From a virus, in the IMG/VR virus record IMGVR_UViG_3300044511_000280, positions 1 through 42,514 of that record: a DNA stretch of 42,514 nucleotides. One strand, written 5' to 3'. A model generated the notes under the pieces. The model did not search any database, was not told where the DNA came from, and saw only the letters and a list, made by a program, of their open reading frames with translations. This document shows positions 7,101 through 13,085 of the stretch, piece after piece. A program made the translations under genes and the position numbers. The first letter of the stretch is position 1. Each line of letters begins with the position of its first letter.

Positions 7101-7675
7101 AGAAGCAAGCAAAAGTTTCAGTAGAAGGGATTAAACCTCTCTTAATCCATGCGTTCAAGGAAGAGGCGCTGGATAAGAAGAAGTCTAAAAGCGGGTCGGC
7201 GGGAAACAGCCCCGATGAGTGGCAAAACACTATCATCATGGATGGGGATCGCAAAATCTACCTTCCCTCCTCCTATTTCTTTGCCTCCATCAAAGAGGCG
7301 GGGAAGTATACCAAGATAGGGCGAGGCAATATCGTTAAGCATGTGGGAGCAACCCTTGAAGTGAGTCCAGACAATATTTACCTAGATGATCGCATAGTCC
7401 CTCTGCCTAACGAAATATCGAGGGATTCCACACAGCGCGTCTATTTGGATGTGCGTTCCGTGGTCAACCCAATGACGAAGGGGAGAAACCTGCGTTACCG
7501 CGTGGCTTGTCCCCCAGGTTGGAAGGCCTTCTTCTTCATATCGTGGGAGGATTCGATATTGTCTGCCTCCCAGATGGAACAGTTAGTGAAGGATGCTGGA
7601 CTCATGGCTGGGACAGGGTGTGGGAGGGCCATTGGGTTCGGACGCTTTCAGGTGCTTTCGTTTCAGATTTGTTAG
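7097..7675 (+). CDS. RAMP / Cas7-like fold protein (candidate)
   Basis: 192 residues from GTG 7097, overlapping the previous stop. N-terminus VSVEGIKPLLIHAF, central IYLPSSYFFASIKEAGKY, then VDVRSVV-like YLDVRSVVNPMTKGRNLRYR, and a C-terminal glycine-rich loop GTGCGRAIGFGRF (172-184). This order ('v.i.G..PLL.H.F', 'Y.P..h....l..A', 'R.v......R..RYRp', 'G.G..R..GFGRF') is known to me from phage proteins, and the Gly-rich loop plus ferredoxin-like layout recalls the RNA-binding RAMP/Cas7 group. That fold assignment is inference. The repeat/NNNGG array begins 18 bp after its stop, which makes RNA binding attractive. No nuclease motif is apparent. Confidence 0.6.
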   Translation: MKKQAKVSVEGIKPLLIHAFKEEALDKKKSKSGSAGNSPDEWQNTIIMDGDRKIYLPSSYFFASIKEAGKYTKIGRGNIVKHVGATLEVSPDNIYLDDRIVPLPNEISRDSTQRVYLDVRSVVNPMTKGRNLRYRVACPPGWKAFFFISWEDSILSASQMEQLVKDAGLMAGTGCGRAIGFGRFQVLSFQIC

Positions 7676-7743
7676 AGATCAGGATGGGCGACGTTTGGAA
7701 GGGATAGGAAAGGCTTGGAGCGGAAAGGTTCGGAGAGGAATGG

Positions 7744-7767
7744 CAATCAATGGTTTTAAGGAAGATA
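7744..7767 (+). repeat. Array repeat copy 1
   Basis: CAATCAATGGTTTTAAGGAA followed by GATA. One change (AAGG for AAGA) from the consensus. Confidence 0.85.
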
Positions 7768-7809
7768 GGAAAGGGTTGGAGAGGAAGGGTTAGGCCAGGA
7801 ATGGAATGG

Positions 7810-7833
7810 AATTCAATGGTTTTAAGAAAGATA
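7810..7833 (+). repeat. Array repeat copy 2
   Basis: AATTCAATGGTTTTAAGAAA followed by GATA. The first three bases differ from the consensus. Confidence 0.85.
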
Positions 7834-7912
7834 CGGCATGGCTGAAGTCAGGACAGGCTAGGACCGGAATGGAATGGTGAGGAAAGGACAGGCTCGGATC
7901 GGAGAGGAAAAG

Positions 7913-7936
7913 CAATCAATGGTTTTAAGAAAGATA
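7913..7936 (+). repeat. Array repeat copy 3
   Basis: CAATCAATGGTTTTAAGAAA followed by GATA, the consensus form; preceded by AAAAG, as is copy 4. Confidence 0.85.
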
Positions 7937-7985
7937 GAGTATCGTTAAGGCGAGGATGGGAAGGGACAGGATAGGATAGGAAAAG

Positions 7986-8009
7986 CAATCAATGGTTTTA
8001 AGAAAAAAG
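7986..8009 (+). repeat. Array repeat copy 4, degenerate 3' end
   Basis: CAATCAATGGTTTTAAGAAA, then AAAGAGATAGG instead of GATA. Preceded by AAAAG. Its tail merges into the ribosome-site region (GATAGGA) of the gene at 8019. Confidence 0.8.
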
Positions 8010-8018
8010 AGATAGGAA

Positions 8019-8213
8019 ATGGAGTGGACCACTATTTTGGGGATTATTGTAGGGAATGCTGCTCTATATCTTCCGGTTTTTTTCTGGATGAGGGCGGAAG
8101 CTAACTCCGATCGCAGAGACATCATCAATCTGATTGTGGCGATCAAAGACGAATTAAAAGATTTCCACGGAAGGCTTTGCACAATTGAAGAGAAAAAGAG
8201 GGGAGACACATGA
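8019..8213 (+). CDS. Small single-span membrane protein
   Basis: 64 residues: MEWTTILGIIVGNAALYLPV and FFWMR form one membrane span near the N-terminus, then a charged helix with coiled-coil character (DIINLIVAIKDELKDFHGRL). The ribosome site ATAGGA comes directly out of the last array repeat. The stop overlaps the next ATG (ATGA). Such N-in/short-helix proteins include phage holin-like or superinfection-exclusion proteins, but nothing here decides that. Confidence 0.65.
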   Translation: MEWTTILGIIVGNAALYLPVFFWMRAEANSDRRDIINLIVAIKDELKDFHGRLCTIEEKKRGDT

Positions 8214-8644
8214 TTTTCTTACAACTACCAGCAGTTCAAGCGTTTGATTATGGTGGAATGGGAGATTTCGGGGGTTACAACATCAACTGGGGTGCGATGG
8301 ATTATGCCGCAGCTCCTGATTTTTATGGTTATGGAGATGGTGGAGGAGCAGGAGCTTGGGCCGATGCTGTTGCTCGCGTCTCCGAAGCCGCTGTCAATGT
8401 GCTGCAAAATGGGGTACAACAGGCAGTCAACCCGCAGACGATAACCGCTGCCTATCAACACACAACTCAAGAGGTGGTGACGGATGGGGTAATCGGGATG
8501 CTGCAATCTGGGCTAGGAGGGATGGCTGGGGTCGCTGTTGGGGATGCTCTGCGGAATGCTCAGGATGCGCATTACGACAATATGGCTCAAATAGAAGCTG
8601 CCCAAGAAGCACTTAATCGAGCTTCCCAAGCAGGCAACAAATGA
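8210..8644 (+). CDS. Gly/Ala-rich protein, unknown
   Basis: 144 residues; the ATG overlaps the upstream stop. The first ~55 residues are rich in Gly, Tyr and Asp (FDYGGMGDFGGYNINWG, YGYGDGGGAGAW). The rest is Ala/Gln-rich amphipathic helix with a hydrophobic patch (GMLQSGLGGMAGVAVGDAL) and a C-terminal AQIEAAQEALNRASQAG helix. No motif known to me. The style recalls small virion-internal or membrane-interacting phage proteins. The stop overlaps the ATG at 8641. Confidence 0.55.
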   Translation: MIFLQLPAVQAFDYGGMGDFGGYNINWGAMDYAAAPDFYGYGDGGGAGAWADAVARVSEAAVNVLQNGVQQAVNPQTITAAYQHTTQEVVTDGVIGMLQSGLGGMAGVAVGDALRNAQDAHYDNMAQIEAAQEALNRASQAGNK

Positions 8645-8730
8645 AAAAAATCGGGGTGGTCGCATTTTTGTGCGTTGCTTGTGTTGAGTTCTTCTTTAGA
8701 GTGAAGTTTGTGGTTGGACTATTGCGGTGA
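8641..8730 (+). CDS. 29-aa hydrophobic peptide
   Basis: MKKIGVVAFLCVACVEFFFR then VKFVVGLLR: one short membrane span with basic ends. The ATG overlaps the previous stop (ATGA) and its own stop overlaps the GTG at 8727, which is the reason to believe it. Too short for family assignment. Confidence 0.45.
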   Translation: MKKIGVVAFLCVACVEFFFRVKFVVGLLR

Positions 8731-8888
8731 CTCAACGACGATTAACTTGTCCCCATTATTGCGCCGACTGGGATTACATGTATATCAAGCCAGGAGATCC
8801 TGAGTTCGAATGTTGCGCTGAGAGGTGCGAGTGTCCAGAGGGGGAATGTTTATACGCCAAGGAGCCAGAAGAGGAACTAACCAATTAA
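8727..8888 (+). CDS. 53-aa cysteine-rich acidic protein
   Basis: GTG start in a GTGA overlap. TCPHYCADWDYMYIKPGDPE is followed by FECCAERCECPEGECLYAKE, giving nine cysteines. The first pair (C-P-H-Y-C) and the later CC...C.C....C cluster suggest one or two zinc sites. Acidic C-terminus. Typical of the small Cys-rich frames in this chain; function unknown. Confidence 0.55.
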   Translation: MTQRRLTCPHYCADWDYMYIKPGDPEFECCAERCECPEGECLYAKEPEEELTN

Positions 8889-8977
8889 GAGTTTTAAGTA
8901 TCATCACATCCATATTATTTTTTATTTTCTCGAAAATAGGAAAATGGTATCTGAAAGAAGATCCTCAAGGAGAGAAT

Positions 8978-9196
8978 ATGGCTGGACGTAAAATTAGTGA
9001 TCACTCATTTTGGGCTGGAGGCCACTCAAAGGCTTCTGTGTTCCCCGAAGGCGCAAAGTCGAAATCTGTATCGGATGTCGAAGGCGCTGGGAGTGTGATG
9101 CAATATCAAGACACGGAAGAAAAAATCTCGGAAGCGCAGCGCAAACAGATTGGGAAGATCCGATCTTATAAACAACCTGAAGGCGAGCGCCATTAG
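8978..9196 (+). CDS. Conserved small phage protein (MAGRKISDHSFWAGG)
   Basis: 72 residues from ATG 8978 with AAGGAGAG six bases upstream; a longer frame from 8825 would run over the 8727 gene and is less likely. N-terminus MAGRKISDHSFWAGGHSK, then SVFPEGAKSKS, a Gly/Ala segment and a YxDT motif (YQDTEEKI). I recognise 'MAGRKISDHSFWAG...SVFP.G.K......aGh...YeDT' as a widespread family of small phage proteins found near structural genes. Role unknown; probably virion-associated by context. Confidence 0.65.
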   Translation: MAGRKISDHSFWAGGHSKASVFPEGAKSKSVSDVEGAGSVMQYQDTEEKISEAQRKQIGKIRSYKQPEGERH

Positions 9197-9251
9197 ATTT
9201 CAGCGGGCTTTGTGGATCGGTAATCCGGTCGTCTGAACAGGAGTTTCCGCA

Positions 9252-9314
9252 TTGATCCTGCACCAAGGTTATCCCGGACCAAATGCGTTTTTAACTATGG
9301 ATGGATATGTTTAA
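9252..9314 (+). CDS. Possible 20-aa leader peptide
   Basis: TTG 9252 with CAGGAG eight bases upstream reads MILHQGYPGPNAFLTMDGYV to a stop at 9312-9314. It overlaps the start of the next gene (9301) in another frame, which would couple the two. Length is marginal, so weak. Confidence 0.2.
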   Translation: MILHQGYPGPNAFLTMDGYV

Positions 9315-9519
9315 GAACCCGATAGCTCCTAAGACAAGAAAGAGTTCTCGCACCTTCGCTGCCCCAACAAAGGGAGAGGCGACCACAGGGAGATCGACAG
9401 CGGCTGGAGATTTTTACGGTACAGGGTTCAGAGCCAAGATAGGGAGGGTGAGGGGTTCCTCTTCATCTTCCGTCCCCTCAAAATCCAAATGTTTTGAGCC
9501 TCCTAAATCGTTGGCTTAA
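9301..9519 (+). CDS. Conserved small phage protein (APKTRKSSR / GDFYGTG)
   Basis: 72 residues from ATG 9301; ATG 9307 is an alternative and neither has a strong ribosome site. Motifs NPIAPKTRKSSRTFA, GDFYGTGFRAKIGRVR and the end PPKSLA match a small basic phage protein family I have seen in podovirus-like genomes ('NP..P.TRK..R.FA....G......GdyYGTG.kaK.G..R......PPKSl'). No enzymatic motif. It converges on the phosphoesterase gene, overlapping its end by 4 bp, and is the last gene of the + chain. Confidence 0.6.
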   Translation: MDMFKNPIAPKTRKSSRTFAAPTKGEATTGRSTAAGDFYGTGFRAKIGRVRGSSSSSVPSKSKCFEPPKSLA

Positions 9520-10163
9520 AGAATAATTCGCACCGGGCGATGCACGTCCTTGTAATCCCTGTCGCAAATTGAACAATTCACAAAAAGGGTGTGGTTCTTA
9601 TCCCATTTGTCGATAGATGGAGACGTCCCAGCAGCCTCGTGGACGTGTCCAAACACATGAACGAGAGGAACGATTTGATATACTCGCTCGTAAAGAGAAT
9701 CGCTTCCACAATTCTGTCCATATCCAGAAAGATCGAGAACCCCTTTGGGAGGGGAATGGGTAATAAGGATGTCGGTGTCCTTAGGGATAAGCTTCCAATG
9801 ATCTTCCAGCTCTTCTTCCCAGTCTGTTGCGAAAGCGGAGCATAATGGGTTCATGCCCCTAAATTTCTTTACCCAGGGAGAACCCCAGATCTTATATCCC
9901 TTGAACTCCGTCCCAGAATCTTCCAAGTAGATTTCCTTCAACCCAGTGGCCCCTTTTTTCCAGTTCTCTTCCTGGATCATGCGGTCATGGTTCCCCGCAA
10001 TGAATACGATTTTCTCGTACTTTTGAGCAAACAACCATTTGGTGAACTTATTCATTTCGTCCTTGTTCGGGAACCTAGTCAAATCTCCCGCCACGATCAA
10101 GAGATCTCCCCCCTCCAAGACAGGTTCATACCCATGCAAATCTGAAACACAATCAATGATCAT
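9516..10163 (-). CDS. Calcineurin-like metallophosphoesterase
   Basis: 215 residues with the full metal-binding signature: SDLHG (Asp8, His10), AGDLTRF (Asp27), AGNHDRM (Asn58-His59-Asp60), ITHSPPKG and FGHVHE. This is a two-metal phosphoesterase of the small prophage/eukaryotic MPPED-like type; the substrate is not evident (phosphodiester or phosphomonoester). Cytoplasmic. Its start overlaps the end of a small membrane frame on the same strand, and its stop overlaps the convergent + gene. In phages such enzymes are linked to nucleotide or DNA-end processing; that is context, not sequence, evidence. Confidence 0.85.
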   Translation of the reverse strand: MIIDCVSDLHGYEPVLEGGDLLIVAGDLTRFPNKDEMNKFTKWLFAQKYEKIVFIAGNHDRMIQEENWKKGATGLKEIYLEDSGTEFKGYKIWGSPWVKKFRGMNPLCSAFATDWEEELEDHWKLIPKDTDILITHSPPKGVLDLSGYGQNCGSDSLYERVYQIVPLVHVFGHVHEAAGTSPSIDKWDKNHTLFVNCSICDRDYKDVHRPVRIIL

Positions 10164-10257
10164 CTTCTTCCTTCTTTTTTAAGGACTGACACAATCCCAT
10201 GCATGCTATCCCCAACAAGAAGGAGAGGAAGCATAAGAACGCGTTAATCACCCTCAT
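10153..10257 (-). CDS. 34-aa membrane peptide
   Basis: MRVINAFLCFLSFLLGIACM then GLCQSLKKKEEDDH: one membrane span and a charged tail. It overlaps the end of the upstream gene (10244) and the start of the phosphoesterase (10163), so it fits the packed - strand operon. Too short for homology. Confidence 0.45.
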   Translation of the reverse strand: MRVINAFLCFLSFLLGIACMGLCQSLKKKEEDDH

Positions 10258-10480
10258 CCTCATCCCCTTTGGCTATTGCGAAGATATCCCAAAGGCTTTC
10301 CTTGATGTGTTCTCTTCCATACAGTAGACGTTCCACAAAGTTTGTCTTTTGATCTTGGTTCATTTCTTGCCAATTCTCTAAGAGATGTCTCGCTCTTCTG
10401 ATGTCTTCAAAAATCTCACAACCTAAAAGCTGATCCAACTTCTCCCGTATCCTCCCCAGATCCTCAAGCCTGTCTCGCAT
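10244..10480 (-). CDS. Small helical protein, unknown
   Basis: ATG 10480 has GGGAG seven bases upstream and gives 78 residues (MRDRLEDLGRIREKLDQLLG...); an in-frame ATG at 10516 would add 12 residues and enlarge the overlap with the upstream gene. All-helical, with charged heptads (IFEDIRRARHLLENWQEM) and an acidic tail KGDEDEGD. No family recognised. It overlaps the end of the 154-aa gene by 17 bp. Confidence 0.55.
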   Translation of the reverse strand: MRDRLEDLGRIREKLDQLLGCEIFEDIRRARHLLENWQEMNQDQKTNFVERLLYGREHIKESLWDIFAIAKGDEDEGD

Positions 10481-10928
10481 TCTTCGCTCCCATTGATATG
10501 CTCTTGTAAATCGCATCTATGCTGGAATCGGGAAGGTCGTCCTCTTCCTTTGCCTCCAGAGCCTCCCTATTATTCCTGAACGACTCTATACTTTCCATAA
10601 TCACATGATTTTCACACAATTTTCCCCTCTCAAATTGCTCCCATAGCTCTCTGGGCGGGATCATCCAAATGATTTTTACTATATCGGTGCCTGGGTATCC
10701 CTTGAAGAGGAGAGAGTTGGTCTGAGCCTTCGGTTTAGTCAGTCTAGGTTGCCAGATCAGCCGCTTGGTAACTCCATCGTCGTCTGTCCTGGCGTGGGCG
10801 AAGATATAGAATGGATGATCCCCAAACGGGCGTTGGTTGATCAAAGACTGACAGCATTCCCCGATATCGAACGATTGTTTCGTGAAAAATTGATACCTAT
10901 CATGCGTTTCCAGCTTATTTAGTTTCAT
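10464..10928 (-). CDS. Unknown 154-aa phage protein
   Basis: MKLNKLETHDRYQFFTKQSF, then a stretch with PFGDHPFYIFAHARTDDDG, a Pro-rich segment (WQPRLTKPKAQTN) and IIWMIPPRELWEQFERGKL. This last part and 'F..HPFYIFAHART' are features I associate with an uncharacterised phage protein family, without a known role. C-terminus acidic and disordered-looking. It starts inside the end of the 78-aa gene at 10915, so the - strand genes from 11151 down to 9516 form one compact operon. Confidence 0.6.
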   Translation of the reverse strand: MKLNKLETHDRYQFFTKQSFDIGECCQSLINQRPFGDHPFYIFAHARTDDDGVTKRLIWQPRLTKPKAQTNSLLFKGYPGTDIVKIIWMIPPRELWEQFERGKLCENHVIMESIESFRNNREALEAKEEDDLPDSSIDAIYKSISMGAKNARQA

Positions 10929-11151
10929 TTGTTTCTTCTTTTTTAGAGGATTGTCCTTTTACAAAATTATATCTTTCCATTTCTTCCTTTTCAATTTGAA
11001 CGGAAATTGCTACTTCATTTAATGATTCCCACTGAATATCTAAGAAATTTTCTAAGTTAACTATATGTCTTCCCCCTTTGCTAAACATGATAGCCTCTGA
11101 AGAATCAAGAGTTAAATCCAAGAAAAGTTTCATTTTTTTGTTGATTTTCAC
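10915..11151 (-). CDS. Small acidic protein, first gene of - operon
   Basis: 78 residues: MKINKKMKLFLDLTLDSSEA, then SKGGRHIVNLENFLDIQWES and a charged tail ending SSKKEETNETK. Predominantly beta then helix; no recognised motif. Divergent from the scaffold gene across a 77-bp intergenic region with an inverted repeat. Start chosen at ATG 11151. Confidence 0.55.
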   Translation of the reverse strand: MKINKKMKLFLDLTLDSSEAIMFSKGGRHIVNLENFLDIQWESLNEVAISVQIEKEEMERYNFVKGQSSKKEETNETK

Positions 11152-11187
11152 AGAAAATCCTCATTTTGGTTTGAAGTTTAAGAAAAA

Positions 11188-11203
11188 CCCTATATTTATA
11201 GGG
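11188..11203. promoter_or_regulatory. Inverted repeat in divergent intergenic region
   Basis: CCCTATATTTATAGGG: 7-bp arms around 2 nt, lying between the divergent genes at 11151 (-) and 11229 (+). TTGAAG at 11171 and TATATT in the repeat could be a poorly spaced promoter. Candidate operator. Confidence 0.3.
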
Positions 11204-11228
11204 CTGAAACCCTAAAACCAAAGGTATT

Positions 11229-11891
11229 ATGCCGGAAGAAGAAAAACAAGAACAAAAGCCTGTGGAGAATCAAAAAACTGATAGGGAATTTAACTTTGAA
11301 CAGATCAGGAAGCAGTTGAGCTCTGAACGAGAGGAGAAGGAGAAATTAATTCAAAGGGTAGCAGAACTCGAACGCTCCATGCAGCAATCCAAGGTTGCTC
11401 CTGATGAGGATGAGAAATATGACGAGCCCTATGTCGATGAACGCCACCTCAACAAGAAGTTAAGCAAGTTCGAGCAGAAGATGCAGCAGCAGTTCGAGGC
11501 CGCCGCAGAACAAAAGGCAAAGCAACTCCTGGATCAAGAGCGAAAGAACGCCTTCCTCAAGAACAATCCTGACTTCTCCCAAATTCTGAACCCAGACCTC
11601 ATTCAGAAGTTCGCTGACAAATACCCAGACATGGCTGAGCAAATGCTGGAGCTTCCAGACGGATTCGCCCGGCAAAAGCTGCTGTACCAGAACATTAAAG
11701 CCCTCGGTTTGAATAAAAAAGAAGAAGAGCGCTCAGTACAGAAAAAAATAGAAGAGAACAAGAAGAGTCCATACTACCAATCCACTGGACTACCCTCTCC
11801 AGCTTATAGCGGAGGCGGAGATTTTAGTGAATCTGGACAGAAGAGTGCATATCTCAAATTGCAGGAATTGAAGGGGCGTCTTCGTCTCTAG
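11229..11891 (+). CDS. Scaffolding protein
   Basis: 220 residues, highly charged, helical and Gln/Glu/Lys-rich (EEKQEQ..., coiled coil about 20-60 and 75-110), with a conserved-looking middle (NAFLKNNPDFSQILNPDLIQKF) and a basic C-terminus (KLQELKGRLRL), the usual capsid-binding end of scaffolds. It lies immediately upstream of the major capsid gene, as scaffolds do. AAAGG precedes the ATG. No protease motif. The assignment rests on composition and position. Confidence 0.8.
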   Translation: MPEEEKQEQKPVENQKTDREFNFEQIRKQLSSEREEKEKLIQRVAELERSMQQSKVAPDEDEKYDEPYVDERHLNKKLSKFEQKMQQQFEAAAEQKAKQLLDQERKNAFLKNNPDFSQILNPDLIQKFADKYPDMAEQMLELPDGFARQKLLYQNIKALGLNKKEEERSVQKKIEENKKSPYYQSTGLPSPAYSGGGDFSESGQKSAYLKLQELKGRLRL

Positions 11892-12075
11892 TATCTTTTC
11901 TTAAATAGAGAAATATAATTGGTTGTGTCCGCTTCATATTTATTCCAAATTTAAATACTTATATTTTACAAAATACCTCCTTTTTTGTAAATGAAAGTTT
12001 CGCTCCCCGGCGTCAAGGGGAAGGCGTATTGCCCTCGCCAGGCATGGCGTAAGGTCCTCTCGCCAAGGTCAAAAC
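11892..12075 (+). other. Leader region before the capsid gene
   Basis: 184 bp without a convincing gene. It is A/T-rich to 11990 and holds a 9-bp inverted repeat (TTTACAAAA 11965-11973, TTTTGTAAA 11983-11991) whose loop contains CCTCC, the complement of a ribosome site, then a GC-rich part with a small hairpin at 12036-12049 (CGCCA/TGGCG). Together these may control capsid translation or mRNA stability. Confidence 0.35.
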
Positions 12076-13077
12076 TTGAGTTCAACTAACAAAGGTTTTG
12101 AACCGATGTCAATTACAACCACGGGCAATCTCGGGCCTATGATCTTGCAGAGCCTCGCTCCTGCAATGCTCTACGTCCCGACGCCCAATATGAACTACAT
12201 CTTGGTGTGCGACAAGGTCGCGATGCCAACGAATGGGGGCACGACCTGTCGCTTTATGCGGCCCCGCGCCCTAACGCCGCCCACTGTACAGTTGGGCAAT
12301 AGCGGGATTGATCCTCCTGCCCAAGTGCCGCAGCGCGACATTATTGACGCGCAAATGGCGTTCTTCGGAACTGGGTGCATTATCAATGAACAAGTCATTC
12401 TCCAGGATCAAGAGGGAGTCTTGGCTTGGGTTTCTGAGCGACTTGCAGTCGCTATGAGACAGGCTGAGGATTTGATCCTCCGCGACTTCATTGTCTCGGC
12501 AGCGTCCGAGATCAATGCAGGTGGTGGCAGCAATGGAGACAATCCGACTAACCTCGGGGTTTCAGATTTTAGCCTAGTAGCCGCCACGCTCGACACCAAT
12601 AATGCCTACAAATTCGTGTCTGGCGTTGAAGGGATGGATCGCTTTGGCACAGGTCCAGTTCGCGCCTCCTATTTCATGCTGTCCAGCACCGAACTCCAAC
12701 CGGATTTCGATGCCTTGACGGGCTCTGGATTCTTATCGCAGTGGAATTACCCAACTAATGCTTCTGCGCTCTCCAGTGAGTATGGATCGGTGTACAACAT
12801 CCGGATTCTAACAAGTTCGGAAGCCCCCGTTGCTCGTAATGCGTCTGCTAACTCCAGGGATGTGTATAACAACATAGTCCTCGGTAAACAAGCAATTACG
12901 CATATTAACCAGGACGGGTATTCTATGAATCTCATTTATCGAGATCCATATTATTCTGGGATGCTTGCTCAAAATGCTACTCTAGCGGTTAAGTTCGCTC
13001 AGTCGCAAGCCTTGACGCAAGATACAGCTATTAGAAACCTTCTGTGCACTCGCGCAGGCAACCAACAATATGTGTAA
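12076..13077 (+). CDS. Major capsid protein (N4 gp56-like)
   Basis: 333 residues from TTG 12076 (AAGG seven bases upstream); ATG 12106 (MSITTTGNLGP...) is a good alternative and matches how many relatives begin. The core LAPAMLYVPTPNMNYILVCD, NGGTTCRFMRPRAL, LGNSGIDPP, FGTGCIINEQV, QDQEGVLAWVSERLAVAMRQ and the end YSMNLIYRDPYYSGMLAQNATLAVKF fit the N4-gp56 family HK97-fold capsid proteins. It follows the scaffold and precedes structural genes. No sign of a cleaved N-terminal delta domain. Confidence 0.88.
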   Translation: MSSTNKGFEPMSITTTGNLGPMILQSLAPAMLYVPTPNMNYILVCDKVAMPTNGGTTCRFMRPRALTPPTVQLGNSGIDPPAQVPQRDIIDAQMAFFGTGCIINEQVILQDQEGVLAWVSERLAVAMRQAEDLILRDFIVSAASEINAGGGSNGDNPTNLGVSDFSLVAATLDTNNAYKFVSGVEGMDRFGTGPVRASYFMLSSTELQPDFDALTGSGFLSQWNYPTNASALSSEYGSVYNIRILTSSEAPVARNASANSRDVYNNIVLGKQAITHINQDGYSMNLIYRDPYYSGMLAQNATLAVKFAQSQALTQDTAIRNLLCTRAGNQQYV

Positions 13078-13085
13078 GGTGAACT

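Larger units (their letters stand above)
7694..8009 (+). repeat. CRISPR-like array with NNNGG-pentamer spacers
   Basis: Four copies of a ~24-bp repeat (at 7744, 7810, 7913 and 7986) alternate with blocks made of NNNGG pentamers: 10 units at 7694-7743, 9 at 7765-7809, 2 at 7832-7841 plus 12 at 7848-7907, and 7 at 7946-7980. The triplets vary (TTT, AAG, ATA, CTT, AGC, TTC, CCA, CTA, ACC, CTC...) while GG is fixed. Copy spacings are 66, 103 and 73 bp. Three repeats are near identical; the last loses its 3' part, as terminal CRISPR repeats do. A 5-nt period cannot hold one reading frame, so it is not a protein repeat. It lies between the RAMP-like gene and the 8019 gene on the coding strand. It is not a classical CRISPR: spacers are not free sequence and no cas1/cas2 is present. 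Confidence 0.85.

Noticed and set aside
7507-7793. Open frames running through the 7676-7793 array region
   Set aside because: A 5-nt repeat cannot keep one frame; these are shadows extending from other frames of the 7097 gene.
7694-8009. Ordinary CRISPR array
   Set aside because: No cas genes of known types, spacers constrained to NNNGG units and unequal in length, only four repeats.
9197-9300. tRNA-like stretch (GGATCGGTAATCC..., ending in GCACCA)
   Set aside because: No 7-bp acceptor stem and no TTCGA-type T-loop could be found, so I do not call a tRNA.
11991-12089. 32-aa frame starting MKVSLPGVKGKAYC before the capsid gene
   Set aside because: It has CCTCC rather than a ribosome site upstream and overlaps the structured leader.
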